Shown: positions 42,684 through 53,576, counted from the stretch's first letter. The stretch is 64,000 nucleotides of DNA from Salinicoccus sediminis (GCF_000986795.1 NZ_LAYZ01000001.1:620001-684000); one strand, 5' to 3'. Program-made: numbers and translations. The notes: generated by a model from the letters alone, not told the origin.

Positions 42684-43709
42684 TCACTTTCCTTTGCTGT
42701 ATTCATGTACAAATGTAGTCAGTCGTTTCAATGTTTCCGGCTCGACTTCAGGGAATACCCCGTGTCCCAGGTTGAAGATGTGACCATGGCTTCCGCCCTG
42801 GTCAAGGATTTCTTTCGCTCTTTGTTCAATGACTTCCCAGTCGGCGAGAAGCAGTGCCGGATCCAGGTTGCCCTGGAGGGCTTTTTTCACGCCCATTTCA
42901 CGCGCTTCACTGATGGAGGTTCTCCAATCGAGGCCCATCACATCCATATCCAGTTTATTCCATTCCGGAATAAGATGGGATGCGCCGATACCGAAGACAA
43001 TGACCGGCACTCCCATCTCCCTGATACTGTCGATGATCTGGTTCATGTAAGGGGCAAGGTAATGTGCATAGTCCGCTTTGTTCAGTGCACCGCCCCATGA
43101 ATCGAATATCTGGATAAGCCCCGCACCCGATTCGACCTGTGCCCTGAGATAGCGGATGCTCATTTCAGCCAGTTTTTCCATGAGTCTGAACCACGTCTTT
43201 GGCTGATTATACATCATTGATTTAGTTTTGTGATAGTTCTTTGTCGGGCCGCCTTCAATCATGTAGCTTGCCACCGTGAACGGCGCCCCGCAGAAACCGA
43301 TCAAAGGAACATTCAATTTCTCTTTGGTCAGTATCTCGATCGTCTTATAGACATAGTCAAGGTCTTTATACGGATCAAGCTCACCAAGTTTCTCCACATC
43401 ACTGATATGGCGGATGGGATTGTGGATTACGGGACCGACTCCCGCCTTTATCTCCACGTCTATGCCGATGGGAGCCAGCGGGGAAACAATATCCTTATAC
43501 AGCACTGCAGCATCCACGTTATAATTTTCGACAGGGGTCGCTGTCAAGTATGCGGTCAGCTCGGGCTGGTGCGTAATTTCCATAAGGGAATATTTCTCTT
43601 TGACTTTATTGTACTCCGGCTGGCTGCGTCCAACCTGTCTCATGAACCAGACAGGAGTATAATCCGTCTTTTCCCCTCTTGCCGCTTTGATGATAGTATC
43701 ATTGAACAA
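42684..43709 (-). CDS. hemE: Uroporphyrinogen decarboxylase
   Basis: About 341 residues. It converts uroporphyrinogen III to coproporphyrinogen [20 protein letters not shown] (usually FMRQAGR) is the N-terminal substrate motif, ILYKD-type [10 protein letters not shown] follows, and [17 protein letters not shown] is near residue 140. TTG at 43709 is the likely start because GGAGG is eight bases upstream; the open frame extends further without a ribosome site. Confidence 0.95.
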   Translation of the reverse strand: MFNDTIIKAARGEKTDYTPVWFMRQVGRSQPEYNKVKEKYSLMEITHQPELTAYLTATPVENYNVDAAVLYKDIVSPLAPIGIDVEIKAGVGPVIHNPIRHISDVEKLGELDPYKDLDYVYKTIEILTKEKLNVPLIGFCGAPFTVASYMIEGGPTKNYHKTKSMMYNQPKTWFRLMEKLAEMSIRYLRAQVESGAGLIQIFDSWGGALNKADYAHYLAPYMNQIIDSIREMGVPVIVFGIGASHLIPEWNKLDMDVMGLDWRTSISEAREMGVKKALQGNLDPALLLADWEVIEQRAKEILDQGGSHGHIFNLGHGVFPEVEPETLKRLTTFVHEYSKGK

Positions 43710-43836
43710 TGTATTTTCCTCCAATATTCTATATATCACTCAATATTCTAACATACTGATGATAATAATTATTAATTACATGCATAATGTCAAAAAATCG
43801 ATTTATTTGGTTTGCGTTTACTGAAAGTTGATTTAA

Positions 43837-43850
43837 GGTATGTATATACC
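43837..43850. promoter_or_regulatory. Palindrome upstream of the TRAP gene
   Basis: GGTATGTATATACC is a dyad with five-base arms, 24 bases before the start at 43875, in the place expected for the promoter or an operator. No clear -35/-10 pair could be chosen. Confidence 0.35.
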
Positions 43851-43874
43851 AAGACTATTTAAGAGGTGAACATA

Positions 43875-44411
43875 ATGGAACTACATTTGACAACAGGAAC
43901 ACTGAGGTATTTAAAAGGCATCAAACACGAACATCCGGAGGTCCATATCGGTGCAATGGGCCAGGATGCCATCCTTTTTTATGAAGACGACAACAATGAT
44001 TCATTTTTCACTTCACGCCACACCTACGATATCGAACATTCAAAAGGTGAACTCGACGATGAAAATGCCACGTCGGCGCATTTCATCCCCATCCCCGACA
44101 ACAAAAAGGGCACGATGCACGGGCATCTTTCCGACCTGGTGGAAGCATTGGGGGCTACAAACGGAGTGATGGCCTTCAGAACAGGGGAAGCTGTGAACGA
44201 CGAGTCTTTTGTCGTACTGATCCAGTGGGCGGCGGCCTCCACATACAGCGATTTCAAACACACGGATGCATATCGCTCATACCTGAGCAGCGAAGCATTG
44301 AAAAAATTCCGTACGGCGGAATCTTTATTCCACCAATCCATCTCCGCAAGGTTCTTCCTGCCGCTTAAGGACAACGATGAACAGGCCGAAGACCCTGAAG
44401 ACGAATTTTAA
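43875..44411 (+). CDS. traP: TRAP/HmoB-like antibiotic biosynthesis monooxygenase fold protein
   Basis: About 178 residues. The C-terminal ABM-type domain (ESFVVLIQWAAASTYSDFKHTDAYRSYL, key span residues ~115-142) matches the S. aureus TRAP and Bacillus HmoB family, whose members bind or degrade heme. Its place between hemEHY and ecsAB is that of S. aureus traP. The earlier claim that TRAP controls agr is disputed. ATG at 43875 follows AAGAGGTG. Confidence 0.85.
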   Translation: MELHLTTGTLRYLKGIKHEHPEVHIGAMGQDAILFYEDDNNDSFFTSRHTYDIEHSKGELDDENATSAHFIPIPDNKKGTMHGHLSDLVEALGATNGVMAFRTGEAVNDESFVVLIQWAAASTYSDFKHTDAYRSYLSSEALKKFRTAESLFHQSISARFFLPLKDNDEQAEDPEDEF

Positions 44412-44436
44412 GCGACTGATGTCATCAGTCGCTTAA
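44408..44436. terminator. Bidirectional terminator overlapping two stop codons
   Basis: TTAAGCGACTGAT (44408-44420) pairs with ATCAGTCGCTTAA (44424-44436) around a three-base loop, spanning the ends of traP and ecsB. Confidence 0.85.
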
Positions 44437-45627
44437 TTCCTGCTCTTTTTTATATACGGTTCTGCTGAACACCCTGTTTGTCAAGTATCCCCATAGCGGG
44501 AAGACAAGTGCGATATAGGCAAACACCGGATGGATGGCGGCAAAAATGATGCCGAAGACCAGTGATACGGAGAATACCGTCTTGTGTGAGAACGTGACAT
44601 AGCTTTTCTGGATGAAGGATCGGTCGACCGGCCACACTTTCGGCCAGAGCAGATAGGCCTGGGCCGAGTAGATCTGGGACATCTGAAGTACGATGACGTA
44701 TATCCCGAACAGACCTGTGACGATGGAGACATAAAGATTGCCCATCCACACCATCACGATGCCAAAGAGTATGATGAGCCTCAGAATGATCATCGGCAGG
44801 TCATGGTCCCTTGCAAACGTCCTGTAGAAAAGGAACTCATACATCCTCTCTTTGCCGAATGAGGCACCCCCCGGCTTCCACAGCAGCGGGTCCAGGTATT
44901 TCCTTCTTTTGAACTGCTTGTCGATATGGTTCACATTGGTGAACATGGAGACATTTCTGTAATACCGGTTGAGCTGCACTTCCTCATGTTCTATATATGC
45001 ATTCCAGTCAAGGGCGGGGTATTCACGCCCCCTTACATATCTGTCCGCCGCAAAAAGGAGTACCAATGAAAGTATCAGCCATGCCGGGTGCTGCAGCACG
45101 AGCATCAGGCTGAGTATATCCATCACAAAGAGGATGACGGTCGTTAAAGCAATGGAAACCCCGGTATTGATGACGCGCTTCCTTATATGGAAATTGACGG
45201 TGTAATGGATGAGTGACAGGAGCAGGAACAGTGTGATGCCAACCGGCCCATGTCCGACTGTGAGAATCAGCAGTGCAATTACTGCAGCCGCGACAGCTTT
45301 TGAAATGCCGAGCATGAGCGAATACCGGCCGGCATTTTTAAAATAGGTTCCCATACGTCTTTCATACGGCAGCAGGAAGATACCGTCCGCAGGTTTCATG
45401 AGCGACCGGTAGCCCGGCAGCAGAAACAGGGCAACCAGGGCAGAAGCAATCAGATCCAGCCACACCGACGGTTCCAGTGTCTGGAGTATGCCGAGCAGCG
45501 AATAAAGGAATACCCCTCCGGCGATGGTGAGGAATATCAGAAAATGGCTGTTGAATATGAATTTGCCGTAGTAGCTGCGGCGCCTTATATCTTCATTCAC
45601 CCTCGGTCTGAATAGATTATCAGGCAT
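44425..45627 (-). CDS. ecsB: ABC transporter permease EcsB
   Basis: A 400-residue membrane protein with about ten hydrophobic segments and the EcsB features NEDIRRRSYYGKFIFNSHF at the N-terminus and RYYRNVSMFTNVNHIDKQFKRRKYLDP near residue 220. Ecs affects protein secretion, regulated intramembrane proteolysis and competence in Bacillus; its substrate is not established. It overlaps ecsA by eight bases. Confidence 0.92.
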   Translation of the reverse strand: MPDNLFRPRVNEDIRRRSYYGKFIFNSHFLIFLTIAGGVFLYSLLGILQTLEPSVWLDLIASALVALFLLPGYRSLMKPADGIFLLPYERRMGTYFKNAGRYSLMLGISKAVAAAVIALLILTVGHGPVGITLFLLLSLIHYTVNFHIRKRVINTGVSIALTTVILFVMDILSLMLVLQHPAWLILSLVLLFAADRYVRGREYPALDWNAYIEHEEVQLNRYYRNVSMFTNVNHIDKQFKRRKYLDPLLWKPGGASFGKERMYEFLFYRTFARDHDLPMIILRLIILFGIVMVWMGNLYVSIVTGLFGIYVIVLQMSQIYSAQAYLLWPKVWPVDRSFIQKSYVTFSHKTVFSVSLVFGIIFAAIHPVFAYIALVFPLWGYLTNRVFSRTVYKKEQELSD

Positions 45628-46360
45628 CGGCGGCAGTGCCTCCTGTAATCTTCAGATAAACCTCATCAAGAGAGGCACCTGCCATATCAAGGGAATCGCG
45701 GAGTTCCCCGAGAGTGCCGTCCGCAACCATGCGGCCGCTGTCGATGATCGCAAAGCGGTCGCAGTATTTCTCCGCCGTGGCCAGTATATGTGTACTCATC
45801 AGTATGGAGCGCCCCGCATCCCGCTCCCTGACCATCAGGTCGATGAGCGAATCTATGCCTAACGGGTCAAGGCCTAAAAACGGCTCATCGATGATATACA
45901 GGTCCGGCCGGGCCAGAAATGCACAGACCAGCATTACTTTCTGCTTCATCCCTTTGGAGAAATGTGTCGGGAACATATTGATCTTCGTATCCAGCCTGAA
46001 TATTCCAAGCAGCTCCCCCGCCCGCTCCAGTGCATCCTCTTCCTCTATGCCGTATGCCATGGCGGTCATCAGTATATGCTCATTGAGTGTCAGTTCCTCA
46101 TACAGTACAGGGGTTTCCGGTATATATGCGAGACGCTTCCTGTAGCTTTCGGCATCTTCACTGATTGTGGTGCCGTCCACACGGATTTCGCCCGAATGCG
46201 GCCGCAGGAGTCCCAGTATATGTTTGATGGTCGTACTCTTCCCTGCACCGTTCAGGCCGATAAGCCCGACAATTTCCCCCTTTTTGATATCAAGGGAGAC
46301 ATCATGTATGACAGGGGTCTTCGAGTATCCGCCCGTCAGATGTTCTATTTTCAGTACCAT
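45620..46360 (-). CDS. ecsA: ABC transporter ATP-binding protein EcsA
   Basis: 246 residues. Walker A is GLNGAGKSTTIKHI near residue 33, the signature loop reads THFSKGMKQKVML near 131, and Walker B is LYIIDEPFLGLDPLG near 151. It pairs with EcsB. ATG at 46360 has GGAAG six bases upstream. Confidence 0.94.
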   Translation of the reverse strand: MVLKIEHLTGGYSKTPVIHDVSLDIKKGEIVGLIGLNGAGKSTTIKHILGLLRPHSGEIRVDGTTISEDAESYRKRLAYIPETPVLYEELTLNEHILMTAMAYGIEEEDALERAGELLGIFRLDTKINMFPTHFSKGMKQKVMLVCAFLARPDLYIIDEPFLGLDPLGIDSLIDLMVRERDAGRSILMSTHILATAEKYCDRFAIIDSGRMVADGTLGELRDSLDMAGASLDEVYLKITGGTAADA

Positions 46361-46445
46361 AACCGACTTCCTTTTATTTGTGATCATTTATTTGTATACT
46401 TATATTAAATTAATATATCATAACTGAACTATGGAGGTACAATGA

Positions 46446-46874
46446 ATGACTAAAACAATTTTTGAGAAAATAGCCGATCGTGAAATCCCTTCAAACATCG
46501 TATATGAAGATGAGGTATGCATCGCTTTCACGGATGCATTCCCGCTTTCCAAAGGGCATACACTCGTCATACCGAGGAAACCTGTGCCGGATATATATGA
46601 CCTGGATGACGAAACGGGCGCCCACATCATGAAAGTGGTCTCCAAAGTTGCAAATGCCATAAAGGATGCTTTCGGACCGGCCGGACTGAACGTTGTCCAG
46701 AACAATGGTGAATACGCCTCACAGACTGTTTTCCACCTCCACTTCCATCTCATACCAAGATATGAGGACGAATACGACGGGTTCAGCTACAACTGGAAAC
46801 AGAATCCGGATGAACGCACAGATGAACAGAAAAAAGAGATCGAAGAGGCCATCAAAAACCGGCTTGATGTATAA
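46446..46874 (+). CDS. hit: HIT-family nucleotide-binding protein
   Basis: 142 residues. The active site QTVFHLHFHLIPRY (HxHxHxx) is near residue 96, and the N-terminal CIAFTDAFPLSKGHTLVIPR near 23 fits Hint/HIT hydrolases of purine nucleotide conjugates. It is divergent from ecsAB, as in Bacillus. GGAGG precedes the ATG. Confidence 0.93.
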   Translation: MTKTIFEKIADREIPSNIVYEDEVCIAFTDAFPLSKGHTLVIPRKPVPDIYDLDDETGAHIMKVVSKVANAIKDAFGPAGLNVVQNNGEYASQTVFHLHFHLIPRYEDEYDGFSYNWKQNPDERTDEQKKEIEEAIKNRLDV

Positions 46875-46894
46875 CATTCCGGCGGTTTGGGTAA
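46869..46894 (+). promoter_or_regulatory. Candidate SigB promoter of the YtxH gene
   Basis: GTATAA (46869-46874) and GGGTAA (46889-46894) are 14 bases apart, five of six plus a good -10 match to SigB. It overlaps the end of hit. Bacillus ytxH is SigB-dependent, which fits. Confidence 0.5.
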
Positions 46895-46928
46895 AGAGAC
46901 ATAAATGGCAAAAAGGACGTGACACTTA

Positions 46929-47312
46929 ATGAAACTCAAAAACGCAGGTATCGGTTTCCTCGTCGGTGTAACCGGGGGAACACTGATCGCAATGCTCAAT
47001 GCCCCGAAATCAGGGAGCGAGCTCCAGGCTTCACTGAAGTCCGGTTCGGGCAACATGAAGTCCCAGATGGATCAGCTGAAAATCGAAGCGGACGAGGTCA
47101 AATCTTCTTTTCTGAAAACAAAGCATGAGTCCCAGGAAGTGTTCAAGACACTGGGAGATGAGATCAAGACGATGATCAGCAACTACCAGGCGGATATTTC
47201 ACCGAATATTGAACGCATACAAAAGAACGTCGAAAATCTCCAGAACCGCGGTGAAGAAGTTCAGGAATCAGTGGGGAAAATCCAGGATAACTTCAAATTC
47301 AAATTTAAATAG
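46929..47312 (+). CDS. YtxH-domain (general stress type) protein
   Basis: 127 residues. An N-terminal glycine-rich hydrophobic helix (AGIGFLVGVTGGTLIAML) and the NAPKSGSELQASL motif define YtxH; the rest is a long amphipathic coiled coil. Bacillus yhaH holds the same place before prsA. Probably a membrane-associated stress protein of unknown action. Confidence 0.85.
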   Translation: MKLKNAGIGFLVGVTGGTLIAMLNAPKSGSELQASLKSGSGNMKSQMDQLKIEADEVKSSFLKTKHESQEVFKTLGDEIKTMISNYQADISPNIERIQKNVENLQNRGEEVQESVGKIQDNFKFKFK

Positions 47313-47320
47313 GCCTTTAC

Positions 47321-47358
47321 AAAGCAGCAGGTTACAAAGATTTGTACCCTGCTGCTTT
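47321..47358 (+). terminator. Intrinsic terminator after the YtxH gene
   Basis: An 18-base stem with one mismatch (47321-47338 with 47341-47358, AAAGCAGCAGG/CCTGCTGCTTT core). Confidence 0.82.
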
Positions 47359-47371
47359 CTTGTGATATATT
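47342..47371 (+). promoter_or_regulatory. Possible prsA promoter embedded in the terminator
   Basis: TTGTAC (47342-47347), 18 bases, TATATT (47366-47371). The -35 box lies within the 3' arm of the upstream terminator. Confidence 0.4.
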
Positions 47372-47406
47372 AGCTTTTGTAGTCTAAACCAAAGGAGACT
47401 TGAACA

Positions 47407-48465
47407 ATGAAAAAGAAATTAGCTCCGATTGTCATTAGTTTCGGACTGATTGGCCTCGCCGGCTGCTCAGACGATAATGGAGGCGGAAACAGTGAAAATG
47501 GTGAAACGGAATTCGGCAATGTGCTCTCAACGAGTGATGCAGGGGATGTCACTACAGACGATATCCTGAACCAGATAGGCACAAGCACGGTTGCAAACCA
47601 GACATTCCAGCTCACCCTCGATAATATCCTGAAAGACAAATACAGTGACGCAGTGGACACTGAACAGATTGAGTCCCAGACAGATGAAGAGATTGAACAG
47701 ATGGGCGGGGAGGAACAGTTCTCCATGGCACTTCAACAGCAGCAGCCCGGCATGACTGTTGACAAATATAAGGAACAGCGCATAACAAACGCCTACCATG
47801 ATAAGTTCTTCGAAGAGAAGTTTGAAGTGACGGATGAAAAGGCGATGGAGAATACAAGGGAAGCTTCGCATATACTTATTGCAGTGAAGGATGAAGAATC
47901 TGAAGAATCCGCACCGCAGCAGCAGCAGGCACCCCAAAGTGATTTGACTGATGAAGAGGCGAAGCAAAAAGCTGAAGACCTTAAAAAGCAGCTTGACGAA
48001 GGTGCCGATTTCGGAGAACTCGCCAAAGAAGAATCACATGATACCGGCAGTGCCGAAAATAATGGCTCTCTCGGCTATGTCCAGAAAGGACAGATGGTCG
48101 AAGGCTTCGATAAAGCATTGTTCGAACTCGAAAAAGGTGAAGTTTCCGATGTGGTCAAATCAGAATTCGGCTATCACATCATAAAGCGCCATGATGAGGA
48201 AAACATCGAAGATGAACTGCCACAGATTAAAAAGCAGATGGTGAGCAAGGAGATACAGGAAAACCAGGATAAAGTGCTTGAATACTACAAAGAAGTGCTC
48301 GAAGAGTATAATGCAGACTTCGAAAACGAAGACATCAGGACTTTCATCGAAGACACTTATCTGAACCCGGAATCCCAGCAGTCACCTGAGCAACCGACGA
48401 CGGAACAGCCTGCAGAGGGCGAAGATGCTTCTGCAGAGGAATCCACTGAAGAAAACGCAGAATAA
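47407..48465 (+). CDS. prsA: Foldase lipoprotein PrsA
   Basis: A 352-residue lipoprotein with lipobox LAGC (Cys 20). The parvulin-type peptidyl-prolyl isomerase domain runs from ASHILIAV near residue 153 to FGYHIIKRHDE near 262, with SLGYVQKGQMVEGFDKALFEL inside. A Gln-rich insert (QQQQAPQ) interrupts the start of this domain, and a long acidic, Gln/Glu/Thr-rich tail follows. It folds secreted proteins outside the membrane. Its place before yhaM is as in Bacillus. Confidence 0.95.
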   Translation: MKKKLAPIVISFGLIGLAGCSDDNGGGNSENGETEFGNVLSTSDAGDVTTDDILNQIGTSTVANQTFQLTLDNILKDKYSDAVDTEQIESQTDEEIEQMGGEEQFSMALQQQQPGMTVDKYKEQRITNAYHDKFFEEKFEVTDEKAMENTREASHILIAVKDEESEESAPQQQQAPQSDLTDEEAKQKAEDLKKQLDEGADFGELAKEESHDTGSAENNGSLGYVQKGQMVEGFDKALFELEKGEVSDVVKSEFGYHIIKRHDEENIEDELPQIKKQMVSKEIQENQDKVLEYYKEVLEEYNADFENEDIRTFIEDTYLNPESQQSPEQPTTEQPAEGEDASAEESTEENAE

Positions 48466-48504
48466 CCAAAAACTGCCGCGGAAATTCCGCGGCAGTTTTT
48501 GGTT
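48464..48504. terminator. Very long bidirectional terminator
   Basis: A 20-base perfect inverted repeat (48464-48483 with 48485-48504), G/C-rich in the middle (CTGCCGCGGAA), lies between and overlaps the ends of prsA and yhaM. Confidence 0.93.
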
Positions 48505-49455
48505 TCATTCAAATTTTTCCGGACGGTAGAACGCACGGTTCTCGAGCGGGAATATACGGTCGGTAAACGTCCCCTTATCCGTCTGGCTGGTGTGTTTGTC
48601 CATCATCATCATGCGGGCATCGATGTTGTCTATGAAATGCAGGATCTCCGCCTCTTTGATCATAGGCTGCTTTGGAGAACCGTATTCAAGTTTACCATGA
48701 TGGCTCAGTATCAGGTGCTTCAGGAGCATGACTTCCTCGCCTTCGATGTTCAGTTCATCGGCCACGCGTGTAATTTCATCATTTGCTATCACAATATGGC
48801 CGATGAGATTCCCTTCCACGGTATAGGTGGTACCCACCGGGCCGGTCAGCTCCTTCACCTTGCCGATATCGTGCAGGATGATCGCACTGTACAGAAGGCT
48901 CCGATTCAGGGACGGATATATGTCACAGAGTGCTTCTGCCGTCCTGAGCATATAGTGGACATGGTATGCGAGTCCTGAGACGAAGTCATGATGGTTTGTC
49001 ATGGCTGCCGGGAATGTCAGGAACTCCCTGCCATATTTATTAAGAAGCTGACGGACAATCCTCTGGAGACTGCCGTTTTCAATCTTGATCACATAATCCA
49101 TTATGCTTTCATAAAGTGCGTCTTCGTCCATCGGCGCTTTTTCGACAAAATCTTTGGGATTGAGACCGTCCTCTTCTTTAGCTGTTCTGAAAGTCGCTAT
49201 TTTCATCTGTCTCTTATTGCGGTAGTCGATGACGTCGCCTTTGACTTTGATCAGTGTTTCAGGCTTCAGCACCTCCATATCCTCTTTTGAAACTGTCCAC
49301 AGTTTCGCTTCGATTTCTCCCGTACGGTCCTGGAGGAATAGAGTCATATAGGGTTTCCCCTGCGTGGTCACTCCCTGCTGGCTCCTTTTTATCAGGTAGA
49401 AAGTTTCCACGCTGTCCCCCGGCTTAAGCTTTGATATATTATTAATCAGAGCCAC
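48505..49455 (-). CDS. yhaM: 3'-5' exoribonuclease YhaM
   Basis: 316 residues. An N-terminal OB-fold ([20 protein letters not shown], residues ~35-54) is followed by an HD domain with H and D ligands in [13 protein letters not shown] near 164, [13 protein letters not shown] near 192 and [13 protein letters not shown] near 248. It trims RNA 3' ends and has been linked to DNA replication. It starts one base after yhaN ends. Confidence 0.95.
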   Translation of the reverse strand: MALINNISKLKPGDSVETFYLIKRSQQGVTTQGKPYMTLFLQDRTGEIEAKLWTVSKEDMEVLKPETLIKVKGDVIDYRNKRQMKIATFRTAKEEDGLNPKDFVEKAPMDEDALYESIMDYVIKIENGSLQRIVRQLLNKYGREFLTFPAAMTNHHDFVSGLAYHVHYMLRTAEALCDIYPSLNRSLLYSAIILHDIGKVKELTGPVGTTYTVEGNLIGHIVIANDEITRVADELNIEGEEVMLLKHLILSHHGKLEYGSPKQPMIKEAEILHFIDNIDARMMMMDKHTSQTDKGTFTDRIFPLENRAFYRPEKFE

Positions 49456-49456
49456 C

Positions 49457-52384
49457 TCATTTCACTTTTTCTTTTAGTTTTATCGTCTGCTGGGAAGGTA
49501 TCGAACTGTCAAGATTACAAGTAAAGTACAACACCTGATCCGTCACTTCATTGCGGAGATAATCCATGATGATTTTCTTGCGTTCCCTGTCGAAATGTAC
49601 AAAGGCATCATCTATGATGAGGGGAAGCTGGTAGTAGCCCTTGAGTGCTTTGATCAGGCTCAGTCTGAGACTGATGTACAGCATTTCCTTGGTGGACTGG
49701 GAAAGCTCGAGCGGATGGAACAGCTGCCCGTTGCTGTGCCTTACTTTGATGCCGTCCTCATCGTAGATCACATTGATGTATCTTCCGCGCGTCACACTTT
49801 CAAAAATGGACCTTGCCTCCTCTATGACGATCGGCAGACGCTCATCCTTGATCGCTTTGATGTGGGTTTCAATCAGTATGCGTATATAGTTCAGGGACAT
49901 ATACTCGCGGGAGAGGCCCTGAATCTGATTTTTGCGCATTTCAAACATATGATTGAGTTCACTGAGCTTACCGTCGCTTTCGAGGCCTGCGATTTCAGAG
50001 TTGATTTCCGCAAGCGCCTTCTGCTCATGCTGGATCTTACTGTTGAACTCCTCGATCTGAGTTGAAATATTCTCTTCTTCCTCTTTCAGGTCGGCTAGCA
50101 GGAAGCGGGACAGTTCATTTCTTGAATCATAGTCGAAATGTTCTTCATCAAGTTTCGTAGTCAGTTCTTTGAACTTTGCGACATTGTCATGATATTCTTC
50201 ATGTTTCCTCGCGTAATAGTAATACTCTTCCTCGTCTTCCGCATCCACATATTCAAGCAGTTTTCGGACTTCCTGTGCAGAGACGGAATTCCTTTCTTCC
50301 AGAACGTTGATTTCATTTTCGAGCAATTTGATCTGGTCGTCCAGCCTTGTATAATGCGACTGGTCCTTGTACATTTTTGAAACCGTGCTCTTTATATCAT
50401 AAAAGATGCTGCTCTCATCATATTGGATATCCATTGAAGAAATATCATTTTTCACTTCAGTCTTGAATTCCCGAAGTTCTTTTTGGATATTGTCGATCTC
50501 AAGTTTGTGTCTGTTGATCTGATTGCGTTTCTGTTTGATCTCCCGGATCGTGTGGATGGCATCCACGATATATTTGTTTTCAATATCCGGGTTTACCCTG
50601 AGATTCTTTTTCACATTGAGCAGATCGGTGTTGAGGGAGTCATTAAGCGCTTCTTTTACGGAAAGTGCCTCCTTCATCTCTTCAAGCTTCACATTGGAAG
50701 AGATCCGCTTTGTGTTCTGGGTCTTCAGGTCCATTTTCAGATCCCTTGCATCATTGATGTCAAAGTCTACATCATTGTTCCGTCTGATTGTATCGATGAT
50801 GTCCTCGAGCTCGCGCACTTCCTTCTGGTAGTCCGTCTTCAGTGATTCATCCTCTTTCTGGTTGGTGAGCATGAGCAGCAGCAGGGTAACGATGCCGATG
50901 GCTGCAAATACACCGCCCATCAGCCAGTTCGACGAGAACAGATAATAGATGCCAATCAGAAGTGCGATGACACTGATCCCGATGATGAGGACGGACTGCC
51001 CTCTTTTGACTTTGTTCCTCTCGCGCTTTTCCCGCTCATAGTCCTTCTCAATCAGCTTGAACATCTTCTCTTTCTCTTTCAGTTCATACTCTCGGTCCAT
51101 CAGCTCTTTTTTGATGCGCAGCCGTTCTTCGCCGATCTGTGAATCTTCAAGATGTTCAATATCCTGGTCAAGCTGTCTGATATCGGACTTCAGGTGGTCT
51201 ATCTCCCTGATCAGATACTGCTCTTCAAGTACTGCCTCATCCAGTTTTGAAAGAAGCGTCTGGACGGATTCCTTGACGATATTGGAGTCATCCACATCAT
51301 CGTGTTCCTGCTGCCAGCCGATATCCTTCTGAAGATTATGGATATCATCCCCGAGAGTTTCAACAGCTGTATTGAGGCGGGTGACTTCGAGCTTCTTCTG
51401 TTTGATATCCGGTTCCCTCTTCTGGATTCTTTCAAGACAGGCAAGGTGCTCTTTATCAGGCAGATCTATCAATGAAATTTCGTTCTTCAGTGATTTCAGT
51501 TTTTCCGCCCTTAATCCGATATCCCTCTGAATCTGCTGGCTCTGGTTTTTCAGGCCTTCATACCTTTCCACCCCCTGTTCAGGGAACATGACAGGTTCTA
51601 TGTTGAGTTTGTCTTCGAGCGACTTCCATACTTTGATATCAGAGTGATACATGACTTCCTTCATCTTCTGTTTCCTGATGGTTTCAAGCTGATGCAGGGC
51701 ATTCTTCTTTGCATTCAGGCTTTCTTCGGTCTTAGACTGCTCATTGATGAGCGTCTTATACCTTTCTTCGTGCTGTTCGAGGTTTTTGATCTTTTCATTC
51801 ACGTCTGCGATTTCTTCAAGCTCCTGGTTGACCTTCGGATTGATGCCATTCTTTTTATAGATTGATTTGAGTTCTGCATCGATCGCACTCAGCATTTCAT
51901 CATATTCATGTGACCCGAGGGCCCCGGCGCGGAGAAGGTATTCCTGAAGCTTGTCTTCGGTCATATTTTTATGGATATCCTGCAGGCCGAGTACATCAAA
52001 TGAGAATATCGACCGGTATGTCTTCTTGTCGATGAAGTTCAGTTTCTTGACCAGCCAGTCCTCGCTTCTCACAGTACCGTCATGGAAGTATATCTTCACA
52101 TCACCCTGTACCTTCCCCTTGATGCGCTCTATCTCAACCGGCCCCGGTTCATCGGGGAATTGGACCGTCAGCTTCCCCCCGTACAGATTATGCATACGGG
52201 GCTCCCTTCTCGGTTCCTGTTCCTTCCTCGTCGGAAAACCGAACAATATTGAATGGATGAAGGACTGCATAGTTGATTTGCCCGCTTCATTCTCACCGAA
52301 TATCTGGACAAACTTCTGGTTTGTATTGAGTTCCGTTTCTGTAATCTTGCCGTATCCGTATATATTCAACGATATGATCTTCAT
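49457..52384 (-). CDS. yhaN: YhaN, SMC/SbcC-like ATPase with central membrane hairpin
   Basis: 975 residues. Walker [15 protein letters not shown] is near residue 30; long coiled coils surround a central double membrane segment ([19 protein letters not shown] and [17 protein letters not shown], near 457-505). The C-terminal half has the signature [18 protein letters not shown] and Walker [14 protein letters not shown]. With YhaO it resembles an SbcCD/Mre11-Rad50-like pair, but the membrane hairpin sets it apart. The DNA-repair role is inferred. Confidence 0.88.
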   Translation of the reverse strand: MKIISLNIYGYGKITETELNTNQKFVQIFGENEAGKSTMQSFIHSILFGFPTRKEQEPRREPRMHNLYGGKLTVQFPDEPGPVEIERIKGKVQGDVKIYFHDGTVRSEDWLVKKLNFIDKKTYRSIFSFDVLGLQDIHKNMTEDKLQEYLLRAGALGSHEYDEMLSAIDAELKSIYKKNGINPKVNQELEEIADVNEKIKNLEQHEERYKTLINEQSKTEESLNAKKNALHQLETIRKQKMKEVMYHSDIKVWKSLEDKLNIEPVMFPEQGVERYEGLKNQSQQIQRDIGLRAEKLKSLKNEISLIDLPDKEHLACLERIQKREPDIKQKKLEVTRLNTAVETLGDDIHNLQKDIGWQQEHDDVDDSNIVKESVQTLLSKLDEAVLEEQYLIREIDHLKSDIRQLDQDIEHLEDSQIGEERLRIKKELMDREYELKEKEKMFKLIEKDYEREKRERNKVKRGQSVLIIGISVIALLIGIYYLFSSNWLMGGVFAAIGIVTLLLLMLTNQKEDESLKTDYQKEVRELEDIIDTIRRNNDVDFDINDARDLKMDLKTQNTKRISSNVKLEEMKEALSVKEALNDSLNTDLLNVKKNLRVNPDIENKYIVDAIHTIREIKQKRNQINRHKLEIDNIQKELREFKTEVKNDISSMDIQYDESSIFYDIKSTVSKMYKDQSHYTRLDDQIKLLENEINVLEERNSVSAQEVRKLLEYVDAEDEEEYYYYARKHEEYHDNVAKFKELTTKLDEEHFDYDSRNELSRFLLADLKEEEENISTQIEEFNSKIQHEQKALAEINSEIAGLESDGKLSELNHMFEMRKNQIQGLSREYMSLNYIRILIETHIKAIKDERLPIVIEEARSIFESVTRGRYINVIYDEDGIKVRHSNGQLFHPLELSQSTKEMLYISLRLSLIKALKGYYQLPLIIDDAFVHFDRERKKIIMDYLRNEVTDQVLYFTCNLDSSIPSQQTIKLKEKVK

Positions 52385-52391
52385 ATACCCA

Positions 52392-53576
52392 CTACTTCCT
52401 CATAAGCATTTTAAGGCGTTCTTCGCCCTCATCCAGCAGATCTTCCTGCTCCAGTTCCTGGATAGGCAGGAGATAGCGGTTAAGCCTCGGATCCATGTAC
52501 ATTGAATTGACAGCCTCTTTGAACAATGTGTCATTGGATGAATAACTTGCCTTTATGTCATTGAGCAGTGCTATGCTGTCCTGGTTCATGTACTTGAGAT
52601 GCAGATTGTCGATCCATACAAAATCCTTGAGATCCCTCTCGTCTTCCTTAAGAAGTTCGATGACTTCATTGAAATCCGGTTCCGAGATGATTTCATCACC
52701 ATCATGGTAAAGTGTCAGCTGTATAATCTGTTTCCCTTTCTCCCTGAGCCTGTGCTTGAATTCCACTATCGACTGGTAAAGATCCTGCTTATTGAGGGAA
52801 GAGACATCAAGTGTATATTCAGAGAAGATGATGTCCTGGACAGGGATGAACTTCGTGTCGAGGTATACATCGTCCCCCGACACGTAGATGAATCCTTTCT
52901 CCCCGTATTCATTTTTATGCCGTCCCTGTATATTTCCCGAATACTGGATCGGCGGCAGATCACTCAGCTGTTCGCGCTGATGGATGTGGCCGAGCGCCCA
53001 GTAATGATAGAGTTTCTGATTCAAATTTTCGAGGTTGAACTCCGTATACCTTTCCTGCCTGTAGCTTCCTTTGGAATACGTGCCGTGCAGGAGGCCGATA
53101 TGGATGCCTTCATTCATCGTGTTGACCGGATAGCTGTCCAGCTTGTTTTCATAGGAGTCATCAAGGAAATAGCTGAAACCGTGCAGGAAGATCCTTTCAC
53201 CTTTCGAACTGATCATCTCATATGTTTCTACATTCTCTTTAAATACAGTAACATTATCCGGCCATACAGTTTTAAAACCATCCGTCAGAGGATCATGGTT
53301 GCCGTGGATGACATAAGCGAAAATACCATTTTCCTTGAGCCTGTCGAACTGCCGCTTCATGAATATTTCCGATTTTAACGTACGGTTCGCCTTATCGAAA
53401 ACATCACCGGCTATTACAATGAAATCCACTTTGTTTTCTATGGCGAAATCGATCATTCTTTCAACGCTTTTATATGTGCTGTCCATCAGAGCATTCAGGA
53501 TTCCGCCCGGCATCCTTGTTCTGGATTTGAAAGGGCTGTCCAGATGCAGGTCTGCACAATGTATGAATTTGACCAT
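52392..53576 (-). CDS. yhaO: YhaO, SbcD/Mre11-like metallophosphoesterase
   Basis: About 394 residues. The calcineurin-type nuclease motifs are complete: FIHCADLHLDSPF near residue 4, VIAGDVFDKANR near 55, VIHGNHDP near 90, GLLHGTYSKGSYR near 147 and YWALGHIHQRE near 185. ATG at 53576 is chosen over the upstream one because AGGTGA is correctly spaced. It is first of yhaONM, seven bases before yhaN. Confidence 0.92.
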   Translation of the reverse strand: MVKFIHCADLHLDSPFKSRTRMPGGILNALMDSTYKSVERMIDFAIENKVDFIVIAGDVFDKANRTLKSEIFMKRQFDRLKENGIFAYVIHGNHDPLTDGFKTVWPDNVTVFKENVETYEMISSKGERIFLHGFSYFLDDSYENKLDSYPVNTMNEGIHIGLLHGTYSKGSYRQERYTEFNLENLNQKLYHYWALGHIHQREQLSDLPPIQYSGNIQGRHKNEYGEKGFIYVSGDDVYLDTKFIPVQDIIFSEYTLDVSSLNKQDLYQSIVEFKHRLREKGKQIIQLTLYHDGDEIISEPDFNEVIELLKEDERDLKDFVWIDNLHLKYMNQDSIALLNDIKASYSSNDTLFKEAVNSMYMDPRLNRYLLPIQELEQEDLLDEGEERLKMLMRK

